Made by a program: the position numbers and the translations under genes
The notes under the pieces: generated by a model
Seen by the model: the letters and a program-made list of their open reading frames with translations, nothing else
What the model was told of the DNA's origin: nothing
Database searches by the model: none
Shown here: positions 1 to 7,436 of the stretch, in pieces
How the letters are laid out: every line of letters begins with the position of its first letter
Position numbering within the stretch: position 1 is the first letter of the stretch
Assembly: GCF_900129055.1 (NCBI RefSeq)
Contig: NZ_FQUZ01000021.1
Span: forward strand, 1-61,872
Length of the DNA stretch: 61,872 nucleotides
Direction of reading: 5' to 3'
From: Lampropedia hyalina DSM 16112
GTDB lineage: Bacteria; Pseudomonadota; Gammaproteobacteria; Burkholderiales; Burkholderiaceae_C

Positions 1-315
1 GGCCAGCGTTGCAAAGAAATGAAGGTAACGCCCTCCATGGGGACGGTGGGTGATGCCTACGACAACGCCATGGCTGAGAGCTTTTTTGCGAGTCTGGAAT
101 GTGAGTTGATTGACAGGAGAAGTTGGCCAACAAAGGCAGGAGCCAAGCGCGACATCTTTAGCTGGATCGAGGGCTGGTACAACCCGCACCGGCTGCATTC
201 AGGCATCGGTTACCTGTCGCCTGTAGAGTTTGAAAAAAGGAGGAAAGGCAGCAAGAAATCTGTTTCCAAACCAACGCCAGAAATGGCCGATCCAGTGTTC
301 TATACCCTCCGGTAA
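1..315 (+). CDS. IS3-family transposase OrfB, C-terminal fragment
   Basis: This is the C-terminal end of a DDE (rve-type) integrase. The reading frame is open to base 1, so the gene starts outside the window. The stretch YDNAMAESFFASLE carries the final catalytic Glu, and WYNPHRLHSGIGYLSPVEFE is the conserved C-terminal block of IS3 transposases. The protein is nearly identical to the partial transposase at the right end. The TAA stop overlaps an ATG (TAATG) that reads in frame into the truncated PKD gene. Confidence 0.9.
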   Translation, partial: GQRCKEMKVTPSMGTVGDAYDNAMAESFFASLECELIDRRSWPTKAGAKRDIFSWIEGWYNPHRLHSGIGYLSPVEFEKRRKGSKKSVSKPTPEMADPVFYTLR

Positions 316-330
316 TGTGGGGGAACTTCA
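1..330 (+). mobile_element. IS3-family insertion sequence, right-end fragment
   Basis: The sequence matches, in inverted orientation, the element at the other end of the window (61515-61872). The two copies are collinear up to TGAAGTTCCCCC (read inward from the tip) and then diverge, which fixes the element's end at base 330. A tip starting TGA is typical of IS3-family inverted repeats. The left end and most of the transposase lie outside the window. It truncates the PKD protein that follows. Confidence 0.85.
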
Positions 331-1175
331 GCAGTGACAGAGATGGGGATCCCTTGACCTATCAATGGAGCTTGGTGTCAGTGCCTTCCCTGAGTCAGGT
401 AGCTTTGTTGAATGCAACTGTAGAAAGTACGAAGTTTACGCCAGATCAGCCTGGGACCTATGTGGTGGAACTGGTTGTCAATGATGGCCGTGCCGATAGT
501 CTGCCCAGCCGGGTTGTGGTAACGGTAGATCCTGTCAATGCAGTTCCCACGGCGAATGCGGGTAGTGCAAGCACTATTCTTGTGGGCAGCAATGTGCTCC
601 TGGATGGCAGAGCCAGCACGGATGCTGAAGGAGAAAAACTCAATTATCGCTGGACATTGTCTGGGCCTAGAAACAGCGTCGCAGTTCTCTTGGAAGCAGA
701 TACCGCGACTCCCAGTTTTCTTGCAGATGTGGCTGGCGATTATGTAGCAACCTTGATTGTCAATGATGGTGAACAGGATAGCGAGCCAGCACAAGTGGTT
801 ATCAAAGCAGCCAAGGGACTCAAACTCTATTCAAGTTCGGGTGAAAGTTCTTTGCCTTACTATGCACAGACTTCTAGATCTAGTGTCTCTATCGGCGGAT
901 CCAATGTGATGGATATTGACAGATTTAGATTGCAGGCAGAAATCGGCACTTACACGATCGTTAATGTATCGGCCACCACAAACATGAATGCACAATTAAT
1001 CAATCCAAGATTTGACGGCTTGTATGAAGGTTTGGTCATTACACCGGGTAATGTTGCAGAATTTACACTGCGGTCAAACAAGACAAATGGCCAGACAGTG
1101 GAAATGACGTACCGCTTCACTATCAAGGAGACGGGTGAAACGTTTATCTATACGGGAAACTTCAATTTCCGGTGA
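315..1175 (+). CDS. PKD-domain surface/secreted protein, 5'-truncated by IS
   Basis: This is the C-terminal 280 or so residues of a larger extracellular protein. It begins inside a PKD/REJ-type Ig-like domain (DGDPLTYQWSL ... GTYVVELVVNDG). A second PKD domain follows at roughly residues 75-165 (ANAGSASTILVGSNVLLDGR, YVATLIVNDGEQDSEP), then a unique beta-rich tail of about 120 residues ending NFNFR. PKD domains usually mediate protein or carbohydrate contacts in secreted and surface proteins. The N-terminus, including any signal peptide, was removed by the IS3 insertion. The first five residues (MWGNF) come from the IS tip, so this is probably a non-functional remnant despite the open frame. 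Base composition is less G+C-rich than the zinc genes nearby. Confidence 0.75.
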   Translation: MWGNFSSDRDGDPLTYQWSLVSVPSLSQVALLNATVESTKFTPDQPGTYVVELVVNDGRADSLPSRVVVTVDPVNAVPTANAGSASTILVGSNVLLDGRASTDAEGEKLNYRWTLSGPRNSVAVLLEADTATPSFLADVAGDYVATLIVNDGEQDSEPAQVVIKAAKGLKLYSSSGESSLPYYAQTSRSSVSIGGSNVMDIDRFRLQAEIGTYTIVNVSATTNMNAQLINPRFDGLYEGLVITPGNVAEFTLRSNKTNGQTVEMTYRFTIKETGETFIYTGNFNFR

Positions 1176-1261
1176 GCAAAGCACAAAATTGTGCTGAACA
1201 GTGCCTTGGGGGGGATGCGGGCACAGTTCATCGGAGTTGATGGATTTTATTTGACGATCAG

Positions 1262-1406
1262 TGTTCGCGCTCGTTGTGGGCGTGGCCGTGGGTCACTTCC
1301 TATGCGGATGCGGGCGTATCGACAGCATGTGCGCCATGAAGCGCACATGCTTGCCAGCGAGCGGGTGGTGCCATTCAGCAGCACTTGCTGGCCTTGGATA
1401 TCGTGG
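1262..1406 (-). pseudogene. Decayed duplicate of the slyD 3' end
   Basis: On the minus strand this stretch matches the last 45 or so codons of the intact slyD gene at 2006-2482. The core HVRF-x-x-x-x-LS-x-RP and the downstream GTGACCCACGGCCACGCCCA tail are recognisable. The copy has a one-base deletion near the DGNHPLAGK equivalent, substitutions, and an early stop, so it cannot encode SlyD. It lies between the IS-truncated PKD gene and an HTH gene, which suggests a local duplication or rearrangement followed by decay. Confidence 0.75.
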
Positions 1407-1663
1407 GCTATGCTTGCTCCCTACTTTCTAGGTACTGGCAAACTGGGTAAAAGAAACACGATGTAACCATAATGTGATCGCCCTGTCGTGACGGCATTGT
1501 TCCTTGTAAAAAGGTGTTTTTCTATACAAAATAAATGCATTGAATCAATCAATCTGTATAGAAAAATGTCGATATGAAGTCCTGCACCCTGTAACTGTAT
1601 TGCCAGGATCAGTGGCATGACATGGCCGAGCATATGCAGGTGCTGGCCTGAGGAGGGAGTCGC
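1407..1663. other. Non-coding stretch before the HTH gene
   Basis: No convincing gene was found here. A short open frame on the plus strand ends in TGA at 1649-1651, just before the AGGAGG ribosome-binding site of the following HTH gene, and could be the tail of another degraded gene. Part of the stretch near 1530-1565 is AT-rich and could hold the HTH gene's promoter. Confidence 0.4.
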
Positions 1664-1954
1664 ATGGATAAACGCTACAAGGCCTTGAGCCTGCCGGAGC
1701 AGTTGCTGCTGCGCAAGCAGGCCATCGATGACGTGCTGGCCCACCCGGAGTGGACGCTGCCACAGTCCGTAAGGCACCTCAAGCGCACCATGCGCCTGAC
1801 CAGCGCGGAACTGGCCGGCATGGCGGGTATTGCCCAGAAAACGTTGCTCGACATCGAGCAGGGACGCAGCAGTGGCAACGTGCAGACGCTCAACAAGCTG
1901 TTGGGTGTGCTGGGCCTGCAACTGGGTGTGGTGCGCAAGAGTGCCCGCAACTGA
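1664..1954 (+). CDS. XRE/HipB-like helix-turn-helix regulator
   Basis: This 96-residue protein has an XRE-type HTH at about residues 44-90 (LTSAELAGMAGIAQKTLLDIEQG, then NVQTLNKLLGVLGLQLGVV). Such small proteins bind operator DNA and often act as antitoxins (HipB type) or phage-like repressors. The start is supported by an AGGAGG ribosome-binding site about seven bases upstream. No HipA-like kinase or other toxin gene is adjacent: upstream lies decayed DNA and the IS copy, and slyD converges 51 bases downstream. It may therefore be an orphan antitoxin or a stand-alone regulator left behind after rearrangement. Confidence 0.75.
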   Translation: MDKRYKALSLPEQLLLRKQAIDDVLAHPEWTLPQSVRHLKRTMRLTSAELAGMAGIAQKTLLDIEQGRSSGNVQTLNKLLGVLGLQLGVVRKSARN

Positions 1955-2005
1955 CTGCCCTGTTGGGCCTTGCTGATCTGAGGCGCGCCCTGTGCCGCAA
2001 GAAAA

Positions 2006-2482
2006 TCAATGGTGGTGGCCGTGTTCGCCGTGGGCGTGGCCGTGGGTCACTTCCTCGGCGGATGCGGGGCGTACCGACAGCACGCGCACCACGAAGCGCA
2101 CATGCTTGCCTGCCAGTGGGTGGTTGCCATCCAGCAGCACTTCCTGGCCTTTGATCTTGAGGACGTGGTAAACCCGTTCGTTGCCTTCTGCATCCGGGCC
2201 ACGCAACTGGCCGCCGACTTTCACACCCGCCGGAAACTCGGCGCGGGGGATGCTTTTGAGCAGGTTCTCGTCGCGCACGCCAAAGCCTGTTTCCGGTGGC
2301 AGGTCGATGGTGGTGGAATAACCCACCTCCTGGCCTTCCAGGGCGGTTTCAATGGCGGGCAGCAGGTTGTCGTAGCCGCCGTGCAGGTAGGCGACTTCTT
2401 CCACGCGCGATTGCAGCGGCTGGCCGTGGGCGTCGTCCAGACGGTAGCGGATGGTGACGACGGAGTCTTTTTGGATGAGCAT
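2006..2482 (-). CDS. slyD: FKBP-type peptidyl-prolyl isomerase SlyD
   Basis: A 158-residue cytoplasmic FKBP-fold prolyl isomerase and chaperone. The N-terminal FKBP half is MLIQKDSVVTIRYRLDDAHG, the inserted-flap region is centred on DLPPETGFGVRDENLLKSIP, and the second FKBP half contains DGNHPLAGKHVRF. The tail is short and His-rich (HGHAHGEHGHHH), like the metal-binding tail of Escherichia coli SlyD but much shorter. It lies 83 bases downstream of znuB on the same strand, so it may be cotranscribed with the zinc transporter. This suggests a metal-handling role. A decayed copy of its 3' end lies at 1262-1406. Confidence 0.92.
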   Translation of the reverse strand: MLIQKDSVVTIRYRLDDAHGQPLQSRVEEVAYLHGGYDNLLPAIETALEGQEVGYSTTIDLPPETGFGVRDENLLKSIPRAEFPAGVKVGGQLRGPDAEGNERVYHVLKIKGQEVLLDGNHPLAGKHVRFVVRVLSVRPASAEEVTHGHAHGEHGHHH

Positions 2483-2565
2483 GGTTGGCAGTCAAGTAAG
2501 AATGAATGAAAGGCAGGAATATACCGGCCTTTTGCCCTGTTTTCTCTCGCTTGGCACCGCAATGC

Positions 2566-3390
2566 TCAGAGGCGTTGCGTTCCGGCCTTTTGGCCCGCTG
2601 GCAGCCACTGCGGCCACGGCAGCAGGCTGCACAGGAACAGTCCCAGTGCCGCCACCACGATGGAGGGGCCGGAAGGCGTGTCCCATTGCAGCGACCCCCA
2701 CAGCCCGCCTGAGACCGCCAGCATGGCCATCACGGCCGCCAGCACCGCCATGGCTTCCGGGGTGCGCGAGAAACGCCGTGCCGCCGCTGCCGGAATGATG
2801 AGCAGCGAGGTAATCAGCATGATGCCCACCACCTTCATGGCAATGGCGATCACTACGGCCATCAGCAGCATGAAGCACAGTTGTGCCCGTTGCGGATGCA
2901 GGCCTTCGGCTTCGGCCAGTTCGTGGCTGATGGTGGAGGCCAGCAGGGGCCGCCACAGCCAGGCCAGCAGGGCCAGCGTCAGCAGCCCGCCCGCCCAGAT
3001 CAGGGCGATGTCGCCGGAGGTGACGGCCAGAATGTCGCCGAACAGAAAGGCCTGGAGGTCGATGCGCACCCAGTACATGAAGGAGACGATCACCAGCCCC
3101 AGGGCCAGTGTGGAATGCGACAGGATGCCCAGCAGCGCGTCGGTGGAGAGGGCGCGGCGGCGTTGCAGCAGCAGCAACAGCAGCGAGATGGCCGCTGCCA
3201 CCACAAACACGCTGAGCAGCAGGGGAAGCTGCATCAGCAGGGCCAGTGCCACGCCCAGCAGCGAGGAGTGCGCCATCGTGTCGCCAAAGTAGGCCATGCG
3301 CCGCCACACCACAAAGCAGCCCAGCGGGCCGGCCACCACCGCAACGCCCAGACCGGCAAGCAGGGCGCGGACAAAGAAATCATCGAGCAT
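2566..3390 (-). CDS. znuB: Zinc ABC transporter permease ZnuB
   Basis: A 274-residue inner-membrane permease of the ABC-3 family with about eight hydrophobic segments, starting MLDDFFVRALLAGLGVAVVA. The family hallmark GDTMAHSSLLGVALAL is near residue 40. An upstream in-frame extension is only the znuC 3' end read in another frame, so the ATG at 3388-3390 is chosen; it overlaps the end of znuC by 11 bases, consistent with translational coupling. With ZnuC and ZnuA it forms the high-affinity zinc importer. Confidence 0.92.
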   Translation of the reverse strand: MLDDFFVRALLAGLGVAVVAGPLGCFVVWRRMAYFGDTMAHSSLLGVALALLMQLPLLLSVFVVAAAISLLLLLLQRRRALSTDALLGILSHSTLALGLVIVSFMYWVRIDLQAFLFGDILAVTSGDIALIWAGGLLTLALLAWLWRPLLASTISHELAEAEGLHPQRAQLCFMLLMAVVIAIAMKVVGIMLITSLLIIPAAAARRFSRTPEAMAVLAAVMAMLAVSGGLWGSLQWDTPSGPSIVVAALGLFLCSLLPWPQWLPAGQKAGTQRL

Positions 3391-4291
3391 GGGGGCGGGT
3401 CTCCGGGGTGTGCGCAGGCGCGGGCGGGTGAGGGTGGGGATGCGCGTGGGGATGGGTGTGGGGTGTGCCATCCTCCGGGCCGTGGTGGTGGCCGTCGCCG
3501 GGGTGGCAGTGGTCGGTGATGCTGCCGTCGGCGTGCTGGGTGCGGCCATCGGGCAGGTGTACATGGTCGTGGTGGTGCTGGTAGATGGCCAGTGCGCGGG
3601 CGGCGCGGGGGCCGAACAGGCGCAGGTATTCCGGGCTTTCGCTCACCACCTGGGGCGTGCCCCGGCAGCACACATGGCCGTTGAAGCAGATGACGGTGTC
3701 CGTCTCGGCCATGACCACATGCAGGTCGTGGGAAATCAGCAGGATGCCGCAGCCGGTGCGCTGGCGAATGTCACGAATGAGGTCGTAGAGCGCGATCTCT
3801 CCTGAAAAGTCCACGCCCTGCACCGGTTCGTCCAGCACCAGCAGGTCGGGCTGACAGGCGATGGCACGCGCCATCAGGGCACGCTGGAATTCGCCGCCCG
3901 ACAGGTGCTGCACGGCGGCATGTTCCAGGTGCGCGATGCCGGTGGCTTCCAGGGCGGTGCGGATGGCGGCATCGTCCAGCCGACCGGCCAGCGTCATCAG
4001 GCGGCGCACTGTCAGCGGCAGCGTCCAGTCCACAGCCAGCTTCTGCGGCACATAGCCCACGCGCAGGCCGGGCATTCGTTGCACCGTGCCTTCGCTGGGG
4101 TGCAGCACGCCCACGGCCATTTTCGCGCTGCTGGATTTGCCCGAGCCATTGGGGCCTATCAGCGTGACGATTTCGCCACGGCGCACGCTCAAGTCCACCC
4201 CCCGCACCAGCCAGCGGCCTTCGCGCAATACCCCGGCGTTGTGCAGGGACAGTAAAACTTCATGAGAGGGAGATGAGGGCGGCGCAGCCAT
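3380..4291 (-). CDS. znuC: Zinc ABC transporter ATPase ZnuC with His-rich C-terminal extension
   Basis: A 303-residue ATPase that powers zinc import through ZnuB. Visible motifs are Walker A GPNGSGKSS (46-54), Q-loop around VPQK (81-84), signature LSGGE (130-134), Walker B LLVLDEP (150-156) and switch His in ISHD (186-189). From about residue 239 to the end the protein carries a His-rich tail (HHHDHVHLPDG, GHHHGPEDG, HPHAHPHPHP). This makes it longer than a minimal ZnuC; some ZnuC proteins have such tails. The tail may bind or sense zinc. The gene is divergent from znuA, with a Zur-like palindrome 16-35 bases before its start. Confidence 0.93.
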   Translation of the reverse strand: MAAPPSSPSHEVLLSLHNAGVLREGRWLVRGVDLSVRRGEIVTLIGPNGSGKSSSAKMAVGVLHPSEGTVQRMPGLRVGYVPQKLAVDWTLPLTVRRLMTLAGRLDDAAIRTALEATGIAHLEHAAVQHLSGGEFQRALMARAIACQPDLLVLDEPVQGVDFSGEIALYDLIRDIRQRTGCGILLISHDLHVVMAETDTVICFNGHVCCRGTPQVVSESPEYLRLFGPRAARALAIYQHHHDHVHLPDGRTQHADGSITDHCHPGDGHHHGPEDGTPHTHPHAHPHPHPPAPAHTPETRPHAR

Positions 4292-4306
4292 GAGAGTCTC
4301 TGAAAA

Positions 4307-4326
4307 AATGATATTGAGTTATTATT
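4307..4326. promoter_or_regulatory. Candidate Zur operator between znuC and znuA
   Basis: The 20-bp sequence AATGATATTGAGTTATTATT is an imperfect palindrome: six of the seven outer positions pair (AATGATA with TATTATT). It sits in the short AT-rich gap between the divergent znuC and znuA starts, where Zur (the zinc-dependent Fur-family repressor) normally binds. The assignment rests on position and symmetry, not on a motif scan. Confidence 0.5.
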
Positions 4327-4387
4327 GTGACGATGCTGTCGGAAAACCGCAACAGACCTCCATTGTATGGATTCTCATCTCCTCGCC

Positions 4388-5404
4388 ATGCCACTGAAAA
4401 AAATCACATTGACGGCCTTCGCGCTGCTGGCCTGCGGGCTGGCTCAGGCACAGACCGCTTCCGTGCCTGCACCTGCTCCTGTCGCTTCCACCCGCACTGC
4501 CCCGGCCGGGCAGACTGCGCCACGGGTGCTGGTCTCCATCAAGCCCATCCACTCGCTGGTGGCGGCCATCATGCAGGGCGTGGGCACGCCCCAGGTGCTG
4601 CTCGATGGCAATGCCTCGCCGCATACCTTCCAGTTGCGGCCCTCCCATGCCCGCCAGATTCATCAGGCCAACGTGCTGTTCTGGGTCGGCCCCGATCTGG
4701 AAAAGTTTCTGGAAAAACCGCTTCAGGCACTGGGCGACAAGGCTCAGGTGGTGACGCTGGCCGATGCACCGGGCCTGCAATTGCTCGATTACCGCAGTGG
4801 CGGAGCCTTCGAGTCGCACGACCACGATTCTGCGCACGATCGGCATGACCATGCAGACGACCACGACCACGACCACGGCGAAGGCAAGGACCTGCACTTC
4901 TGGCTGAACCCGCTGAACGCGCAGGCACTGGCAGGTGAAATCGCTGCCCGCCTCACCCAGGCCGACCCGGCCCATGCCGAGCACTACCAGCGCAATCTGC
5001 AAACGCTGCAACAGCGTCTGGCGGCACTCGACAGTGAGCTGTCCAGTCTGCTCCAGCCCGTGCAGGACAAACCGTTTGTCGTCTTTCACGATGCCTACCA
5101 GTACCTGGAGGCACGCTATCACCTCAACGTGAGCGGTTCCATCACCGTCAGCCCCGAAGTGGTGCCGGGTGCGGCGCGCATTGCGCAGATGCGCCAGAAA
5201 ATCCAGTCGCTGGGGGCTGCCTGTGTGTTCTCGGAACCGCAGTTCGAGCCGCGCATCATCCAGACGCTGGTGCAGGGCACACCGGTGCGCACCGGCGTGC
5301 TGAACCCGGAAGGCGGAGAGTTGCCAGCAGGCGAAAACCTCTACTTCGACCTGATGCGCAGCAACGCCAAGGCACTGCGCGATTGCCTTGGTCAGGGCCT
5401 TTGA
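4388..5404 (+). CDS. znuA: Zinc ABC transporter substrate-binding protein ZnuA
   Basis: A periplasmic cluster A-I metal-binding protein of about 338 residues. It has a Sec signal peptide (KKITLTAFALLACGLAQAQ). Likely zinc-ligand regions are PIHSLVAA, SPHTFQLRPSHA, DLHFWLNP and VSPEVVPG. An acidic His-rich loop (HDHDSAHDRHDHADDHDHDH) lies before HFWLNP, as in other ZnuA proteins. The ATG at 4388 is preferred because it leads directly into the signal peptide; an in-frame ATG at 4367 would add seven residues. Divergent from znuCB. Confidence 0.92.
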   Translation: MPLKKITLTAFALLACGLAQAQTASVPAPAPVASTRTAPAGQTAPRVLVSIKPIHSLVAAIMQGVGTPQVLLDGNASPHTFQLRPSHARQIHQANVLFWVGPDLEKFLEKPLQALGDKAQVVTLADAPGLQLLDYRSGGAFESHDHDSAHDRHDHADDHDHDHGEGKDLHFWLNPLNAQALAGEIAARLTQADPAHAEHYQRNLQTLQQRLAALDSELSSLLQPVQDKPFVVFHDAYQYLEARYHLNVSGSITVSPEVVPGAARIAQMRQKIQSLGAACVFSEPQFEPRIIQTLVQGTPVRTGVLNPEGGELPAGENLYFDLMRSNAKALRDCLGQGL

Positions 5405-5518
5405 GATCGTGCGCGAATCCTGACCCTCTGCGGCGTGCCATCCCTCGCGGATAATACGCCTCTCGCCCGCTTGGACTGGCCCAGCCGCCGCCACGTCAGC
5501 CACCGGATTTTTTCTGTC

Positions 5519-6082
5519 ATGCCCGTGATGGAGGATGGCGTGGCCAATTCACTCTCGACCCAGAACTACCAGGAACTGCTGAACTTCTGCACCCGGCACA
5601 CCCGTAACCGCGATGATGCCGCCGACCTCGTGCAGGAAACCTATGCCCGCGCACTGGCCCTGATGCAGGCGCAATCTCCATCCACCGATGCCGTGCAGGA
5701 TGTGCGCGCCCTGCTGTACCGCACACTGCGCAACCTCCTCATCGACCAGCACCGCCGCCGTCAGTTGCGCCAGCATGAATCACTGGAGCATCTGTCCGAA
5801 GCCGAATGGCCGCTGCTGCCTGCCCATCTGCAACCCGAGGCCGTGCTGGCATTCTCCCAGTACGCCCGGGCCATCGTCGCTGCCATCGAGAGCCTGCCGC
5901 CGCGCTGTCGCGAAGCCTTCGTGCTCAGCCGCTTCGATGGCTGGCCGCACCAGCGCATTGCCGAACACATGGGCATCTCGCGCAACATGGTGGCACAGCA
6001 CATGGTGCGCGGCATTCTGGTCTGCAAGGCCGCACACCAGCGGTTTCATCAGTCTCCTCTGCCCGGTGTGGCCGGGCATTGA
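5519..6082 (+). CDS. FecI-like ECF RNA polymerase sigma factor (first set)
   Basis: An ECF sigma factor of about 187 residues. Region 2 contains RNRDDAADLVQETYARAL and ALLYRTLRNLLIDQHRRRQ. Region 4 contains LPPRCREAFVLSRFDGWPHQ followed by RIAEHMGISRNMVAQHMVRG, the -35-recognising HTH. It is followed 19 bases later by fecR and then by a TonB receptor with an N-terminal signalling domain, the arrangement of iron-siderophore cell-surface signalling. The frame is open upstream to 5435, but the segment from MPVMEDG (5519) matches usual FecI length. An alternative start is 5528. Confidence 0.85.
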   Translation: MPVMEDGVANSLSTQNYQELLNFCTRHTRNRDDAADLVQETYARALALMQAQSPSTDAVQDVRALLYRTLRNLLIDQHRRRQLRQHESLEHLSEAEWPLLPAHLQPEAVLAFSQYARAIVAAIESLPPRCREAFVLSRFDGWPHQRIAEHMGISRNMVAQHMVRGILVCKAAHQRFHQSPLPGVAGH

Positions 6083-6101
6083 GCGTATCCCGCCTCATTC
6101 C

Positions 6102-7298
6102 ATGCGCCACGTTCCTGCTGCCTCCTCCTGCCCTGCCTCTTCTGGTGATGACGAAGGGCTGGCCGACTTCCTCGCTGGGCAAGACCCGGTGGAAGTCGCT
6201 GCCGCGCACTGGCTGGTGCGTCGGCAGGAAGGGCTGAATGCCCAGGAGCAGGCCGAATACCAACACTGGCTGCAACAGGACGAAAAACACGCCCAGGCCA
6301 TTGCCGAACTGGAAGAAGTCTGGGGCGATATGGACGCACTGCCCGATGACGACGTGCAGGCCCTCCAATCCGGCCTGCCACAGCGCGAGGAACGCCAGCC
6401 GTGCGGCCTGCCACCAGAGCCGCAAAATCTTCCCACTCCTGACCAACGGCCAGTCACAGCGGACATCGGCAGGCCGTCATCCAGAACACCCCCGCCCCGC
6501 ATCCGCTGGCTGGAAACCCTGGTACTGCTCATCCCCCGTCTGGCGGTGCTCCTGTTCATGGTCACCATGCTGGGCGCGGGTTGGCTGGGTTGGGAAAGCT
6601 GGCAGCGCAAACCCACCTTTGTACAGGCTTTCCAGACCGAACGTGGCCAGCAGCGCAAGATCGACCTGCCCGATGGCAGTCGGCTCTGGCTGGATGCCGC
6701 CAGCCGTGCCGAAGTCGCCCTCTATCGCCAGCGGCGCGAAGTGGTATTGCCGCAGGGGCAGGCCCTGTTCAGCGTGCAGGCCAGCACCACCCAGCCGTTC
6801 CATGTGCTGGCCGGGCCGTTGCGCATCACCGTGGTCGGCACGCAATTCTCTGTGCGCAACGACCTGGTGACCGCTGCCGATGGCAGCACCACCGGCAGTG
6901 TCAGCGTCGTGGTGGAACAGGGGCATGTGCATGTGGCTCGCCTTGATGAGAAAGCCAAAAACGCCACATGGCCGCTGGAACTGGGCGCGGGCCATGCCAT
7001 CACCACCGATGCACAAGGCCAGATCACCCGCCAGAGCACCACCGCCACCGATGCCGCCCCTTGGCGACAGGGCCGCGTCGTCTTTGACGGGGCAACCCTG
7101 GCGCAGGCACTGGCCGAGTTCGAACGTTATGGCAACACCCACCTTGTCATCCGCGATCCTCAGGTTGCTGCGCTCAGAATTCACGGCAGCTACAGCCTGC
7201 ACGGCCTGCCATCCTTTGCCAGCGCATTGCCACAGGTACTGCCGGTGCGCCTGATACGCGGGGCGGATGGCAAGACCGAGATCGTGATGCGGCGGTGA
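6102..7298 (+). CDS. FecR-family anti-sigma factor / signal transducer
   Basis: A 398-residue inner-membrane regulator. The N-terminal cytoplasmic DUF4880-like region (AAHWLVRRQEGLNAQEQAEY, residues 35-54) should contact the sigma factor. A transmembrane helix at about 139-164 (LVLLIPRLAVLLFMVTMLGA) leads to the periplasmic FecR domain (KIDLPDGSRLWLDAASRAEV, VVGTQFSV). The C-terminal region (YSLHGLPSFASALPQVLPV) resembles the STN-interacting end. It is somewhat long because of a Pro-rich linker at 85-135. It lies between the sigma factor and the receptor and should relay ligand binding from the receptor to the sigma factor. Confidence 0.88.
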   Translation: MRHVPAASSCPASSGDDEGLADFLAGQDPVEVAAAHWLVRRQEGLNAQEQAEYQHWLQQDEKHAQAIAELEEVWGDMDALPDDDVQALQSGLPQREERQPCGLPPEPQNLPTPDQRPVTADIGRPSSRTPPPRIRWLETLVLLIPRLAVLLFMVTMLGAGWLGWESWQRKPTFVQAFQTERGQQRKIDLPDGSRLWLDAASRAEVALYRQRREVVLPQGQALFSVQASTTQPFHVLAGPLRITVVGTQFSVRNDLVTAADGSTTGSVSVVVEQGHVHVARLDEKAKNATWPLELGAGHAITTDAQGQITRQSTTATDAAPWRQGRVVFDGATLAQALAEFERYGNTHLVIRDPQVAALRIHGSYSLHGLPSFASALPQVLPVRLIRGADGKTEIVMRR

Positions 7299-7436
7299 AG
7301 CTCCAGGGTGTGCATCGACCCGAGAAGATATTGGGTTGTAATAAATCGTAATTGCATTCGTTGTCACCTCAACACAAAACCCCGTCGTGCGTCTTCAGTC
7401 CAGAACCCATTGTTTTTTTGGATGGAGAACCATTGC

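Noticed and set aside
1191-1466. A 91-codon plus-strand open frame after the PKD remnant
   Set aside because: It overlaps the decayed slyD 3' end on the opposite strand and has no family resemblance or ribosome-binding site.
4322-5503. A 393-codon minus-strand frame opposite znuA
   Set aside because: Antisense shadow; znuA has a signal peptide and clear metal-binding motifs.
7330-7362. Possible Fur box before the first TonB receptor
   Set aside because: The AT-rich sequence TAATAAATCGTAATTGCATT only weakly resembles the GATAATGATAATCATTATC consensus; not strong enough to annotate.
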